DNA of 64,000 nt from Pseudomonas fluorescens (GCF_001902145.1 NZ_MRST01000026.1:564095-628094), one strand, 5' to 3'. Shown: positions 18,058 to 27,507, numbered from the stretch's first letter. Program-made: numbers and translations. The notes: generated by a model not told the origin, from the letters alone.

Positions 18058-19473
18058 TCACAGGCCTGCGTGGGCGGCGATGGCGGCGGCGATGGCCAGG
18101 GCCAGCTCTTCGGGTTTGCGCTTGATCGAGTAGTTGGTCAGCTCAGGGTGGCTTTCCACAAAGCTTGTATTGAACTGGCCGCTACGGAATTCCGGGTTGC
18201 GCAGGATTTCCTGGTAGTAGGCGGCTGTGGTCTTCACGCCTTGCAGGCGCATGTCATCCAGGGCACGCAGGCCACGGTCCATGGCTTCTTCCCAGGTCAA
18301 CGCCCACACCACCAGTTTCAGGCACATGGAGTCGTAGAAAGGCGGGATGGTGTAGCCGGTGTAGATCGCCGTGTCGGTACGCACGCCGGGGCCGCCAGGG
18401 GCGTAGTAACGGGTGATCTTGCCGAAGCTTGGGAGGAAGTTGTTCTTCGGATCTTCAGCGTTGATACGAAACTGCAAGGCGAAACCACGGTGCTGGATGT
18501 CTTCCTGCTTGACCGACAACGGCAGGCCGGAGGCGATGCGGATTTGCTCGCGAACGATATCGATGCCGGTGATTTCTTCGGTGATGGTGTGTTCCACCTG
18601 CACCCGCGTGTTCATCTCCATGAAATACACCTCGCCTTCAGCGAGCAGGAATTCCACGGTACCGGCGTTTTCGTAGCCCACAGCCTTGGCCGCGCGCACC
18701 GACAGGTCACCGATGTAGGCGCGCTGTTCCGGGGTCAGTTGCGGGCTGGGGGCGATTTCGATCAGCTTCTGGTTGCGACGCTGGATCGAGCAATCACGCT
18801 CGAACAGGTGCACCACATTGCCAAAGCTGTCACCGAGAATCTGCGCCTCGATGTGCTTGGGGTTAACAATGCATTTTTCCAGGAACACTTCCGCCGAACC
18901 GAAGGCCTTGGTGGCTTCGGAAATCACGCGGGGAAAGGCTTGTTCGAGTTCTTCGCGACTGTTGCAACGACGAATGCCACGGCCGCCACCACCGGAGGTG
19001 GCCTTGAGCATCACCGGGTAACCGATACGGTCGCCTTCGGTGAGGGCTTCATGGATGTCGGCAACGTTGCCTTCGGTGCCCGGCGTGACCGGCACACCGG
19101 CCTTGATCATGCTGCGGCGCGCTTCGGTCTTGTCGCCCATGCGGCGAATCACTTCTGCCGAGGGGCCGATGAACTTGATGCCGCGCTCGGCACAGATATC
19201 TGCCAATTCGGCGTTTTCCGACAGGAAGCCGTAGCCGGGGTGCAGCGCATCGCAGCCGGTTTCCACCGCCAGGTTCACCAGCTTGCGCGGGTTCAGGTAG
19301 CCGGCCAGTGGCTCGGCACCGATGCTGTGGGCTTCGTCGGCACGCTTGACGTGCAACGCGTGGCGGTCGGCGTCCGAATAAACCGCGACCGAGCGAATAC
19401 CCATCTCGGCGCAGGCACGCACGATTCGTACGGCAATTTCACCACGGTTGGCGATCAGGATCTTTTTTATCAC
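18058..19473 (-). CDS. pycA: Pyruvate carboxylase subunit A (biotin carboxylase)
   Basis: The start is GTG 19473 (IKKILIANRGEIAVRIVRACAEMG), with AAGGGA about 8 bases upstream, giving 471 residues as usual for this subunit. ATP-grasp biotin carboxylase features include the glycine-rich loop KATSGGGGRGIRRC, EKCIVNPKHIEAQILGD and FMEMNTRVQVEHTITEE. It uses ATP and bicarbonate to carboxylate the biotin on PycB. A longer in-frame upstream extension to 19563 exists but is not conserved-looking. It is the first gene of the pycA-pycB operon, divergent from pycR. Confidence 0.95.
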   Translation of the reverse strand: MIKKILIANRGEIAVRIVRACAEMGIRSVAVYSDADRHALHVKRADEAHSIGAEPLAGYLNPRKLVNLAVETGCDALHPGYGFLSENAELADICAERGIKFIGPSAEVIRRMGDKTEARRSMIKAGVPVTPGTEGNVADIHEALTEGDRIGYPVMLKATSGGGGRGIRRCNSREELEQAFPRVISEATKAFGSAEVFLEKCIVNPKHIEAQILGDSFGNVVHLFERDCSIQRRNQKLIEIAPSPQLTPEQRAYIGDLSVRAAKAVGYENAGTVEFLLAEGEVYFMEMNTRVQVEHTITEEITGIDIVREQIRIASGLPLSVKQEDIQHRGFALQFRINAEDPKNNFLPSFGKITRYYAPGGPGVRTDTAIYTGYTIPPFYDSMCLKLVVWALTWEEAMDRGLRALDDMRLQGVKTTAAYYQEILRNPEFRSGQFNTSFVESHPELTNYSIKRKPEELALAIAAAIAAHAGL

Positions 19474-19594
19474 TTGGAAATTCCCTTGAGCCGATTTGCG
19501 TGCTTCGACCCGTTGCAGCCGGGCCGGCGCGTGACCAAATGTTTCATGACAGTCGCGAGACACACACTATGCGCACAGGAGAATTAACAAAAAT

Positions 19595-19631
19595 CAATAA
19601 TTATTGGGTTGTGTATAAGTAAAGACTTATA
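19595..19631. promoter_or_regulatory. Candidate PycR operators between pycA and pycR
   Basis: The 194-bp divergent region contains the perfect palindrome CAATAATTATTG (19595-19606) and TATAAGTAAAGACTTATA (19614-19631), a perfect 7-bp inverted repeat around a 4-base spacer. The second has the ATAA...TTAT form common for LysR-type regulators. Binding by PycR is inferred from position only. Confidence 0.5.
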
Positions 19632-19667
19632 GTTGGCCGGAACACCAAGGGGCTGAGGCTTTATAAA

Positions 19668-20642
19668 ATGCGTAAGTCGTTGATGCGTATGACATTGCGT
19701 CAATTGCAGATCTTCAATGAAGTGTGCGATTTGCGTTCCTACAGCCGTGCCGCCGAGGAAATGTCTCTCACCCAACCGGCGGTCAGCCTGCAAATTCGCC
19801 AGCTGGAAGAGCTGATCGGCCAGCCGCTGTTCGACTATGTCGGCAAAAAACTCTACATGACCGAGGCCGCCGAAGCCTTGCAACGGGCCAGCCGCGACAT
19901 CTTCGGGCGCCTGGAAAACCTCGATATGCAGCTGTCGGACATGCAGGGATCACTGCAAGGTCAACTGAAACTGGCGGTGGAGTCCAGCGCCAAGTATTTC
20001 GTGCCGCACCTGTTCGCCGCCTTCAAGCGCCAGCATCCGGAAGTGCAATTGCAGCTCACGGTGGTCAACCGTGCCCAGGTGATCCGCAGGCTCTCGGACA
20101 ACCGTGATGACCTGGTGATCATGTCCATGGTGCCCCAGGACATGGGCCTGGAGTTCCTGCCGTTTCTCAACAACCCGATTGTCGCCGTGGCGCTGCCCGA
20201 TCATCCGTTGAGCCTGCAGGGGCCGCTGCGCCTGCAGGACCTGGAGCCTTATACCCTGCTCATCCGCGAACCGGGCTCTGGCACGCGGCTGGCCTGCGAA
20301 GAGTACTTCAAGGAAAAACGCGTGCACTTCACCCAGACGGTAGAAGTGGCCTCGGCGGAGGCACAGCGTGAGTGCGTGGCGGCAGGGTTGGGCGTGGCCC
20401 TGCTGACGCGCCACGCCCTGAACCTGGAGCTGGCCACCGGCGGGCTCAAGGAGCTGCCGGTGGAAGAACTGCCGCTGTACCGCAGTTGGTGCCTGGTGCA
20501 GGCCAAGGCTAAACGCCTGTCACCGGTGGCCCATGCGTTCCTGGGCTTTATTCGCAGCGAACGGGTGCAGATCAGCGCGCTGGCTGAGCGTTTCGCTGGG
20601 CAGCCACGGGTGCCTGCCAATGCAGCTCCGGGTAGTCACTGA
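19668..20642 (+). CDS. pycR: LysR-type regulator of pyruvate carboxylase
   Basis: A 324-residue LysR-type regulator. The N-terminal winged helix reads TLRQLQIFNEVCDLRSYSRAAEEMSLTQPAVSLQIRQLEELIG, and the effector-binding domain follows from about residue 95. ATG 19668 is favoured (TGAGG 9 bases upstream), but ATG 19683 or 19689 would also leave the HTH complete. Divergent placement from pycA matches P. aeruginosa PycR (PA5437), which is linked to pyruvate carboxylase and, more widely, lipid metabolism and virulence. Its last codons overlap the convergent small PA3496-family gene. Confidence 0.88.
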   Translation: MRKSLMRMTLRQLQIFNEVCDLRSYSRAAEEMSLTQPAVSLQIRQLEELIGQPLFDYVGKKLYMTEAAEALQRASRDIFGRLENLDMQLSDMQGSLQGQLKLAVESSAKYFVPHLFAAFKRQHPEVQLQLTVVNRAQVIRRLSDNRDDLVIMSMVPQDMGLEFLPFLNNPIVAVALPDHPLSLQGPLRLQDLEPYTLLIREPGSGTRLACEEYFKEKRVHFTQTVEVASAEAQRECVAAGLGVALLTRHALNLELATGGLKELPVEELPLYRSWCLVQAKAKRLSPVAHAFLGFIRSERVQISALAERFAGQPRVPANAAPGSH

Positions 20643-20769
20643 TGCTCTGGAGCAACTGGCGCTCCTCGCAACGGTCTTCGATGGCGCGACGGAACGCCAT
20701 GCGGCGCTGGTCTTCCTGCTGACGACGGGTCTTGACGGTGCTGTTGCTGTCTTCGTAGGGCCGGGTCAT
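20572..20769 (-). CDS. PA3496-family small protein
   Basis: A 65-residue protein starting MTRPYEDSNSTVKTRRQQED, with GGGAGA just upstream of ATG 20769. The highly charged KTRRQQEDQRRMAFRRAIEDRCEERQL core is recognisable as the PA3496 family, annotated as putative envelope-integrity proteins. It has no signal peptide or membrane segment. It overlaps the 3' end of pycR on the opposite strand by about 70 bases. Confidence 0.8.
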   Translation of the reverse strand: MTRPYEDSNSTVKTRRQQEDQRRMAFRRAIEDRCEERQLLQSISDYPELHWQAPVAAQRNAQPAR

Positions 20770-20880
20770 TTGGAGTCTCCCAATGCGAGTACGGGGAGTA
20801 CAGGATGGGCGTGGGGGATGACGGTTTGTGGGCGCGGGGATTACAGGATGATGAATCTTGCGAAATTGACGCAAACTCCC

Positions 20881-21008
20881 TGTGGGAGCTGGTTTGCTGT
20901 GGCGAGCAAGCTTGCTTGCGCTGGGGTGCGAAGCGCCCCCAAAAAGCCGGAGACTGCTGCGCAGTCAGCGGGAGCAAGCTCCCTCGCCACAGCAAGCCAG
21001 CTCCCACA
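20881..21008. repeat. REP doublet (TGTGGGAGCTGG family)
   Basis: Inverted arms TGTGGGAGCTGGTTTGCTGT (from 20881) and its near complement ending at 21008 enclose about 80 bases with two further small hairpins. It lies between the small PA3496-family gene and the HexR-type gene. Confidence 0.75.
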
Positions 21009-21031
21009 CTTTGACCGAGTATGGCCTGGGC

Positions 21032-21898
21032 TTAGTCGTCGAGGGCTTTGACGGATTTTGGCGAGAGGCGAAGGCTGCGCAAGCTGCGCTTCACGCTCTT
21101 GAGGTGGTTGACCAGGCTCGGGCCACGGGCCATGGCCACGCCCATCGCCAGCACATCGATCACCACCAGGTGGGCAATACGCGAGGTCAGCGGCGTGTAG
21201 ATTTCGGTGTCTTCATGCACGTCGATGGCCAGGTTCACCGTGGACAGCTCCGCCAATGGCGTCTGGCTCGGGCACAAGGTGATCAGCGACGCGCCGCTCT
21301 CACGCACCAGGTTGGCGGTGATCAGCAGGTCTTTGGAACGACCGGATTGGGAAATGCAGATGGCCACGTCAGTGGGCTTCAAGGTCACCGCCGACATTGC
21401 CTGCATGTGCGGGTCGCTGTAGGCCGCGGCGGTCAGCAGCAGGCGGAAGAACTTGTGCTGAGCATCGGCCGCCACCGCGCCGGACGCACCGAAACCGTAA
21501 AACTCGACGCGCTGGGCCTGGGACATTGCGGTCACGGCCTTTTGCAGCTCCACCGGATCGAGCTTCTCACGCACTTCCATCAAGGTGTGCAAGGTGGTGT
21601 CGAAGATTTTCAGGCTGTAGTCGGCGACGGAGTCGTCTTCATGGATTGCAAACTGGCCGAAGCTCGCACCGGCAGCCAGGCTTTGCGCCAGCTTGAGCTT
21701 GAGGTCCTGAAAGCCGGAGCAACCAATGGCGCGGCAGAAGCGCACGATGGTCGGCTCGCTGATGCCCACGCTGTGGGCCAGGTCGGCCATGGAACTGTGC
21801 ATCACGGCCGCAGGGTCAAGCAGCACATGATCGGCAACTTTGAGTTCCGATTTGCGTAACAGGTGGCGCGACTGGGCGATATGTTGCAACAGGTTCAA
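21032..21898 (-). CDS. hexR: HexR-type MurR/RpiR transcriptional regulator
   Basis: A 288-residue protein with an N-terminal RpiR-type HTH (NLLQHIAQSRHLLRKSELKVADHVL... SEPTIVRFCRAIGCSGFQDLKLKLA) and a SIS sugar-phosphate domain (FYGFGASGAVAADAQHKF and ICISQSGRSKDLL). It strongly resembles HexR, the repressor of Entner-Doudoroff and glucose-6-phosphate dehydrogenase genes that is relieved by KDPG. Position next to pycR and the GGDEF/EAL gene matches PA5438, a HexR paralogue in P. aeruginosa. There it is followed by a second zwf-like gene, which is absent here. A HexR-type operator lies 46 bases upstream, so autoregulation is likely. Confidence 0.85.
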   Translation of the reverse strand: MNLLQHIAQSRHLLRKSELKVADHVLLDPAAVMHSSMADLAHSVGISEPTIVRFCRAIGCSGFQDLKLKLAQSLAAGASFGQFAIHEDDSVADYSLKIFDTTLHTLMEVREKLDPVELQKAVTAMSQAQRVEFYGFGASGAVAADAQHKFFRLLLTAAAYSDPHMQAMSAVTLKPTDVAICISQSGRSKDLLITANLVRESGASLITLCPSQTPLAELSTVNLAIDVHEDTEIYTPLTSRIAHLVVIDVLAMGVAMARGPSLVNHLKSVKRSLRSLRLSPKSVKALDD

Positions 21899-21943
21899 AG
21901 GGCAGGACTCTTGTTATTGGCAGGCGCCAGGGATGTAGCAAGC

Positions 21944-21960
21944 TTGTAGTTATACTACAA
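21944..21960. promoter_or_regulatory. HexR-type operator
   Basis: TTGTAGTTATACTACAA is a near-perfect palindrome. Its inner 15 bases match the gammaproteobacterial HexR consensus TGTARTTWWATTACA at 14 positions. It lies 46 bases upstream of the hexR start, a place suited to autorepression. Confidence 0.75.
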
Positions 21961-22060
21961 GAATTGTCGTTTTGCCCGTTCGATGCATCACTAAATCGCC
22001 CTGCTCCCCCCTGATTCAGCGGGCAGGCGCTATGTAGCCATAAAGGCTGCCTACACTGCG

Positions 22061-24934
22061 TTAAGAAAAATCTGCGTTTTTGCGTAACAAATCCGCCAGC
22101 CCTTCGGCCCTAATGGGCGGGCTGATCAGGTAACCCTGTACCTCGTCACACTGCTCACCGCGCAGGAAATCCAACTGCTGCTGATCCTCCACCCCTTCAG
22201 CCACTACCTTGAGCGCCAACCCGTGGGCCATGGCGATGATCGCACGGGTGATTGCCGCATCCTCGCGCCCCTGGCCAAGCCCCCGAATAAAGGCCTGGTC
22301 GATCTTTACGTAGTCCACCGGGATACGCTTGAGGTAGCTGAGGGACGAATAACCGGTGCCAAAGTCGTCGATGGCCAGCTTCACCCCCAGGTCGCGCAAT
22401 TGCTGGAAGGTGGCGATGATGTGTTCAACGTTGTCGAGCAACTGGCTTTCGGTCAGTTCCAGCTCCAGGTACTGCGGGTCCAGTGCGGTTTCTTCCAGCA
22501 CTTGGCGCACCAGGCTGACCAGCTTGCCTTGGCGCAGTTGATGCACCGACAGGTTGACCGACACGCGAATCGGCGCCAGCCCCTGACGCTGCCATTCGCA
22601 GGCCTGCCAGCAGGCCTGGCGCAGCACAAACTCGCCCAACGGCACGATCAAGCCGGTTTCTTCCGCCAAACCGATAAAGTCACTCGGCGGCACCATGCCC
22701 CACTGCGGATGCTCCCAGCGGACCAACGCCTCGGCAGCCTTCAGCTTGCCAGTGGCCAGGCACAGCTTGGGTTGGTAGAACACCGTGAGCTGACGCTCGT
22801 CAATGGCTTTGCGCAGGTGGTTTTCCAGCTGCAAACGCTCCAGGGTGCTGGCTTGCAGGCTGTCGGTGAAGAACTGGAAATTATTCCCGCCCAAATGCTT
22901 GGCATGCTGCATCGCCATATTCGCCTGGCTGACCAGTGCAGAAATTTCCCGCGCGTTATCCGGCAACAGACTAACGCCCATAGAGGCGCTTACCACCAGT
23001 TCGTGCCCCTCCACGTTCACCGGCACGCGCAGCTTCGCCAGCAGCCGGGTCGCCACCCGCGCCAGGCTCGATAAGTTGCCATAGGCGTCAAACAGTACGG
23101 CGAATTCATCACCGGACAGGCGCGCGATGGTGTCGGCCTCCGGCAGCGCGTTGATCAAGCGCCGCGCCATTTTCTGCAGCAGTTGGTCGGCCACTTCATG
23201 GCCCAGGCTGTCATTGAGCAATTTGAAGCGGTCGAGGTTGATATGCAGCAGCGCGAGGCTGCGACCGCCTTGGCGCACACGCTGATGAGCTTCATGCAGC
23301 CGTTCGCGAAACAGCGAACGGTTGGCCAGGCCGGTCAATTCGTCGTAGTGGGTGAGGTAGCGCATGCGCTCTTCCGACTCGCGCCGCGCCGACAGATCGG
23401 CGAAGAACCCTACAATATGGCTGACGTTCCCCCGTACATCACGCACCACATTCAGCTGTAGCCATTGCGGGTAGAGTTCGCCGTTCTTGCGCGTCTCCAC
23501 CAATTCGCCCTGCCAGGTGCCGTGGCTGAGCAATGCCTGGCGGATCAGCGGGAAGTGGCGCCGCGCATCGCGACTGCTGGGCAGTTCCACAACGTTGCGG
23601 CCAAGCATGTCGTCGATGTCAAAGCCGGTGACGCGGCTGAACGCCTGGTTCACAGCGAGCAGCGCGTAGTTCGGGTCAAGGATCACAATGCCTTCGCTGG
23701 CCGCCTCGAACACCGTCGAAGCCAGGCGTTGCTGCTCCTCCACCGCCTTGCCGGCGCTGATGTCGCGGCGTGTGCCCAGCATACGGATGACTCGGCCACT
23801 GGGCGTGCGCTCCACGGCGCGCCCCCGGTCTTCGATCCACACCCAATGCCCATCTCCATGACGTATCCGATACTCCACCTGATAGTCCTCGCTGCGGCCT
23901 TTGAGATGCTCTACCAGCGCGTGCTTGAGCAATGGCAGATCGTCGGGGTGCAGACGCGGCTTGAGGTGACTGAGCATCGCCGTGACGTATTCGGGCTCCA
24001 GGCCAAACAACTCCTTGAGTTGCGTGTGGTGGACCTCGTCGGTTTGCAGGTTCCAGTCCCACAGGCCCAGTTCACTGGCTTGCAGGGCCATGGCCAGGCG
24101 CGCTTCGCTTTTACTCAAGGCGAGGCTGGCAGCATCCAATTGCTGGCTACGTTGCGCCACACGGTCTTGCAAGCCGACCTGGGCTTCACGCAGGTTCTGC
24201 TCCACCTCGCGGCGCTGCTCGACTTCGCGCACCAGCTCCAGGTTCAACTGCTCACTGCGTTGCTGCGCCTGCTGTAAATGCTCGATCAGGGCCTGGTTCT
24301 GGAAACGGCGCAACAACCCGCGCTGGATCAGGCGGTTGACCTGCCACGCGACCAGGCTCAGGGACGCCAGCAGGATCAGCCCGAGCACGCCCCAGCCTTG
24401 TTGCTGCGGCGTGCCATTCCAGAACAGGTAGACGATGGCCGGCACCAGGCACGGCAAGGCAAACGACAGGTAGGCCCAAAAGCTCACGGCATAGGCCACG
24501 CTGGCCGACAAGGTGGCGGCGCCGATCAGGCCAAACACCCAGGCCTGATGCATGAAGCTGTCCGTGGGCACCAGGGCAATGGCCGCAACCGAGAGGGTCA
24601 GGCCACTGACCGCCGAGCCGAGCATGAACATACGGCGCCACACGGGCTGGGCCTGCCGGCTGGGCATGGCCGAATCAAAGGCTGCCACTTGAATCACGCG
24701 CATTGCCACCAGGGCGAGCAACCAGAGCAGCCAGACGCTGTCCAGCAGGTATTGGTTGGGATTCCACAGCAACCAGGCGCAGACCAGGCCGTTGACCAGC
24801 ATCAGTAGCGTCGGCAGCAACGAACCCTGATACAGCAGGCGCGTGCGCTCAACCGCGATTTCGGTTGCATAGTGTTTACGGATGACCTGTGCTGGGGCCG
24901 GCGAGGGGCCAAACAGGTCGGTGCTGAGGGTCAT
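22061..24934 (-). CDS. Membrane PAS-GGDEF-EAL protein
   Basis: From ATG 24934 the protein has 957 residues (a further start at 24985 is possible; neither has a clear ribosome site). The first about 220 residues hold several membrane segments, followed by a short coiled coil (HLQQAQQRSEQLNLELVREVEQRREVEQ). Two PAS domains come next (about 285-400 and 410-530), then a GGDEF domain whose signature is SGDEF rather than GGDEF. The C-terminal EAL domain has EALVRWEHPQWG and DDFGTGYSSLSYLKR. The EAL residues look intact, so c-di-GMP phosphodiesterase activity is the safer prediction. Position matches PA5442, upstream of uvrD. It is divergent from uvrD. Confidence 0.9.
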   Translation of the reverse strand: MTLSTDLFGPSPAPAQVIRKHYATEIAVERTRLLYQGSLLPTLLMLVNGLVCAWLLWNPNQYLLDSVWLLWLLALVAMRVIQVAAFDSAMPSRQAQPVWRRMFMLGSAVSGLTLSVAAIALVPTDSFMHQAWVFGLIGAATLSASVAYAVSFWAYLSFALPCLVPAIVYLFWNGTPQQQGWGVLGLILLASLSLVAWQVNRLIQRGLLRRFQNQALIEHLQQAQQRSEQLNLELVREVEQRREVEQNLREAQVGLQDRVAQRSQQLDAASLALSKSEARLAMALQASELGLWDWNLQTDEVHHTQLKELFGLEPEYVTAMLSHLKPRLHPDDLPLLKHALVEHLKGRSEDYQVEYRIRHGDGHWVWIEDRGRAVERTPSGRVIRMLGTRRDISAGKAVEEQQRLASTVFEAASEGIVILDPNYALLAVNQAFSRVTGFDIDDMLGRNVVELPSSRDARRHFPLIRQALLSHGTWQGELVETRKNGELYPQWLQLNVVRDVRGNVSHIVGFFADLSARRESEERMRYLTHYDELTGLANRSLFRERLHEAHQRVRQGGRSLALLHINLDRFKLLNDSLGHEVADQLLQKMARRLINALPEADTIARLSGDEFAVLFDAYGNLSSLARVATRLLAKLRVPVNVEGHELVVSASMGVSLLPDNAREISALVSQANMAMQHAKHLGGNNFQFFTDSLQASTLERLQLENHLRKAIDERQLTVFYQPKLCLATGKLKAAEALVRWEHPQWGMVPPSDFIGLAEETGLIVPLGEFVLRQACWQACEWQRQGLAPIRVSVNLSVHQLRQGKLVSLVRQVLEETALDPQYLELELTESQLLDNVEHIIATFQQLRDLGVKLAIDDFGTGYSSLSYLKRIPVDYVKIDQAFIRGLGQGREDAAITRAIIAMAHGLALKVVAEGVEDQQQLDFLRGEQCDEVQGYLISPPIRAEGLADLLRKNADFS

Positions 24935-25212
24935 AGGCGGTGTTCTTATAATGGTGAGCCCGAAACGTCGACGGAGCATACACAAGCAAGCGCCTGGGCC
25001 AAACTGCTACAAGTCATAAAAAACCTGCTGCGATTGCCCGCAAACCTTTGGCCCAGACCGCTTGAGCAAGACACGGCATGGGCTGCGGCCGATGACCAAC
25101 CGGTCATCACCCCCGCCAGAATCTTCGCCCCTTCGGTAGCTTGCAGGCGTTTTGCATCGACCATCCGGCATTGGGATTTGCCCAGGCCCCCCAAGGCCCC
25201 TAGAATGCGTCG
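24935..25212. other. Gap between the GGDEF/EAL gene and uvrD
   Basis: These 278 bases must hold the promoters of both divergent genes. I see no LexA box, hairpin or small gene in them. Confidence 0.4.
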
Positions 25213-27396
25213 ATGCGCGATGACCTTTCTCTTTTGCTGAACTCCCTCAACGATGCCCAACGCCAGGCCGTAGCGGCCCCCGTTGGCCGTCAGTTGGTCC
25301 TGGCCGGTGCTGGCTCCGGTAAAACCCGAGTGCTGGTGCACCGTATCGCCTGGTTGATCCAGGTCGAAAACGCGTCCCCGCATTCCATCCTGTCGGTGAC
25401 CTTCACCAACAAGGCCGCTGCCGAGATGCGTCATCGCATCGAGCAGTTGATGGGCATCAGCCCGGCCGGCATGTGGGTGGGCACCTTCCACGGCCTGGCG
25501 CACCGCCTGTTGCGGGCGCATTGGCAGGAAGCCGGCCTGAGCCAGACCTTCCAGATTCTCGACAGCGACGACCAACAACGCCTGGTCAAACGCGTGATCC
25601 GCGAACTGGGCCTGGACGAACAACGCTGGCCGGCGCGCCAGGCGCAGTGGTTTATCAACGGCCAGAAAGACGAAGGCCTGCGCCCGCAACATATCCAGGC
25701 AAGCGGCGACCTGTTCCTGGCCACCATGCGCAGCATTTATGAAGCCTATGAAGCGGCCTGCGTGCGTGCTGGCGTCATTGATTTCTCCGAACTGCTGCTG
25801 CGTGCCCTCGACCTGTGGCGCGACAACCCCGGTTTGCTGGCCCATTACCAGAAACGCTTCCGCCACATCCTGGTGGACGAGTTCCAGGACACCAACGCCG
25901 TGCAGTACGCCTGGTTGCGGCTGCTGGCCAAGGGCGGCGACAGCCTGATGGTGGTGGGCGATGACGACCAGTCGATCTACGGCTGGCGTGGCGCGAAAAT
26001 CGAGAACATCTACCAGTATTCCGAAGACTTCCCGGACGCGGTGACCATCCGCCTGGAGCAGAATTACCGCTCCACCGCCGGGATCCTCAAGGCTGCCAAC
26101 GCCTTGATCGCCAACAACACCGGGCGCCTGGGCAAAGAGCTGTGGACCGACGGTGGCGAAGGCGAAGCGATCAACCTGTACGCAGCGTTCAATGAGCACG
26201 ATGAAGCGCGCTACGTGGTCGAAACCATCGAAAGCGCACTGAAAACCGGCTTGGCCCGCAGCGATATCGCGATTCTATACCGCTCCAACGCCCAATCGCG
26301 GGTGCTGGAAGAAGCCTTGCTGCGTGAGCGCATCCCATACCGCATCTACGGCGGCCAGCGCTTCTTCGAACGTGCCGAAATCAAGAACGCCATGGCCTAC
26401 CTGCGTTTGCTTGAGGGCCGTGGTAACGATGCGGCGCTGGAGCGGGTGATCAATATCCCGGCGCGTGGCATTGGCGAGAAAACCGTCGAAGCCATCCGCG
26501 ACCATGCGCGCCATGCCGATGTGTCGATGTGGGAAGCCATGCGCTTGCTGATCGCCAACAAAGGCCTGACTGGCCGTGCTGCGGGGGCGTTGGGGGTGTT
26601 TGTCGAGCTGATCGAGAACCTGGCCGCCAAGTGCGCAGAAATGCCGCTGCACCTGATGACCCAGACCGTGATCGAGCAGTCCGGGCTGATCGCCTATCAC
26701 GAAGCGGAAAAAGGCGAGAAAGGCCAGGCTCGGGTAGAAAACCTTGAGGAACTGGTCAGCGCCGCCCGCGCGTTCGAAAACACCGAGGACGACGAAGAGC
26801 TGACGCCACTCGCCGCCTTCCTGGGCCACGCCTCGCTGGAAGCCGGCGATACCCAGGCCGACGAGCATGAAGACAGCATCCAGCTGATGACCTTGCACAG
26901 CGCCAAGGGCCTGGAATTCCCTTACGTGTTCCTGGTGGGCATGGAAGAAGGCCTGTTCCCTCACAAGATGAGCCTGGAAGAACCCGGCCGCCTTGAAGAA
27001 GAACGCCGCCTGGCCTACGTGGGCATTACCCGGGCGATGCAGAACCTGGTGATGACCTACGCCGAGACCCGACGCCTGTACGGTAGCGAAACCTACAACA
27101 AGGTGTCGCGCTTCGTACGTGAGGTGCCGAAGGGGCTGATCCAGGAAGTACGCTTGTCCAACAGCGTCAGCCGCCCGTTCGGTGGTGGCCAGCAACAGAA
27201 CTCCAGCAGCATGTTTGCCGGTTCCGAAATACCCGAAACCCCGTTCAGCCTGGGCCAGCAGGTCAAGCATGCGATCTTCGGCGAAGGCGTGATCCTCAAC
27301 TTCGAAGGCGCCGGCGCCCAGGCCCGGGTGCAGGTCAACTTCGCCGAGGGCAGCAAGTGGCTGATGATGGGTTACGCCAAGCTCGAAGCGGTCTGA
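25213..27396 (+). CDS. uvrD: DNA helicase II
   Basis: A 727-residue superfamily-1 helicase with the normal UvrD length. Visible motifs are Walker A GAGSGKTRVL (about residue 34), motif Ia SVTFTNKAAAEMRHRI, motif II VDEFQDTN, motif III VVGDDDQSIYGWRGA, motif IV LEQNYRST, and motif VI YVGITRAM, with a C-terminal KHAIFGEGVILNFEG Tudor-like end. It unwinds 3'-5' in nucleotide excision and mismatch repair. It is followed by a REP doublet that may end the transcript. Confidence 0.97.
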   Translation: MRDDLSLLLNSLNDAQRQAVAAPVGRQLVLAGAGSGKTRVLVHRIAWLIQVENASPHSILSVTFTNKAAAEMRHRIEQLMGISPAGMWVGTFHGLAHRLLRAHWQEAGLSQTFQILDSDDQQRLVKRVIRELGLDEQRWPARQAQWFINGQKDEGLRPQHIQASGDLFLATMRSIYEAYEAACVRAGVIDFSELLLRALDLWRDNPGLLAHYQKRFRHILVDEFQDTNAVQYAWLRLLAKGGDSLMVVGDDDQSIYGWRGAKIENIYQYSEDFPDAVTIRLEQNYRSTAGILKAANALIANNTGRLGKELWTDGGEGEAINLYAAFNEHDEARYVVETIESALKTGLARSDIAILYRSNAQSRVLEEALLRERIPYRIYGGQRFFERAEIKNAMAYLRLLEGRGNDAALERVINIPARGIGEKTVEAIRDHARHADVSMWEAMRLLIANKGLTGRAAGALGVFVELIENLAAKCAEMPLHLMTQTVIEQSGLIAYHEAEKGEKGQARVENLEELVSAARAFENTEDDEELTPLAAFLGHASLEAGDTQADEHEDSIQLMTLHSAKGLEFPYVFLVGMEEGLFPHKMSLEEPGRLEEERRLAYVGITRAMQNLVMTYAETRRLYGSETYNKVSRFVREVPKGLIQEVRLSNSVSRPFGGGQQQNSSSMFAGSEIPETPFSLGQQVKHAIFGEGVILNFEGAGAQARVQVNFAEGSKWLMMGYAKLEAV

Positions 27397-27405
27397 ACTC
27401 CATTC

Positions 27406-27507
27406 CTGTAGGAGCGAGCTTGCTCGCGAAGAACGCCCAGACAATGCGGGCATCCAGAATGCCCGCGTAATCGTTGACGATTTTCGCGAGCAAGCTCGCT
27501 CCTACAG
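27406..27507. repeat. REP doublet (TGTAGGAGCGAGC family)
   Basis: Arms TGTAGGAGCGAGCTTGCTCG and complement flank about 55 bases downstream of uvrD. The same arms recur at 55387-55486 and 61326-61425. Confidence 0.85.

Noticed and set aside
16553..19587. Two plus-strand frames of over 500 residues opposite pycB and pycA
   Set aside because: The minus-strand genes are certain from conserved motifs; these frames are antisense shadows.
20881..21008. CRISPR-like repeat
   Set aside because: The repeats are inverted, not direct and evenly spaced, and there are no cas genes; they are REP doublets.
24946..27453. Minus-strand frames of about 400 residues opposite uvrD
   Set aside because: Antisense shadows of a clearly conserved helicase gene.
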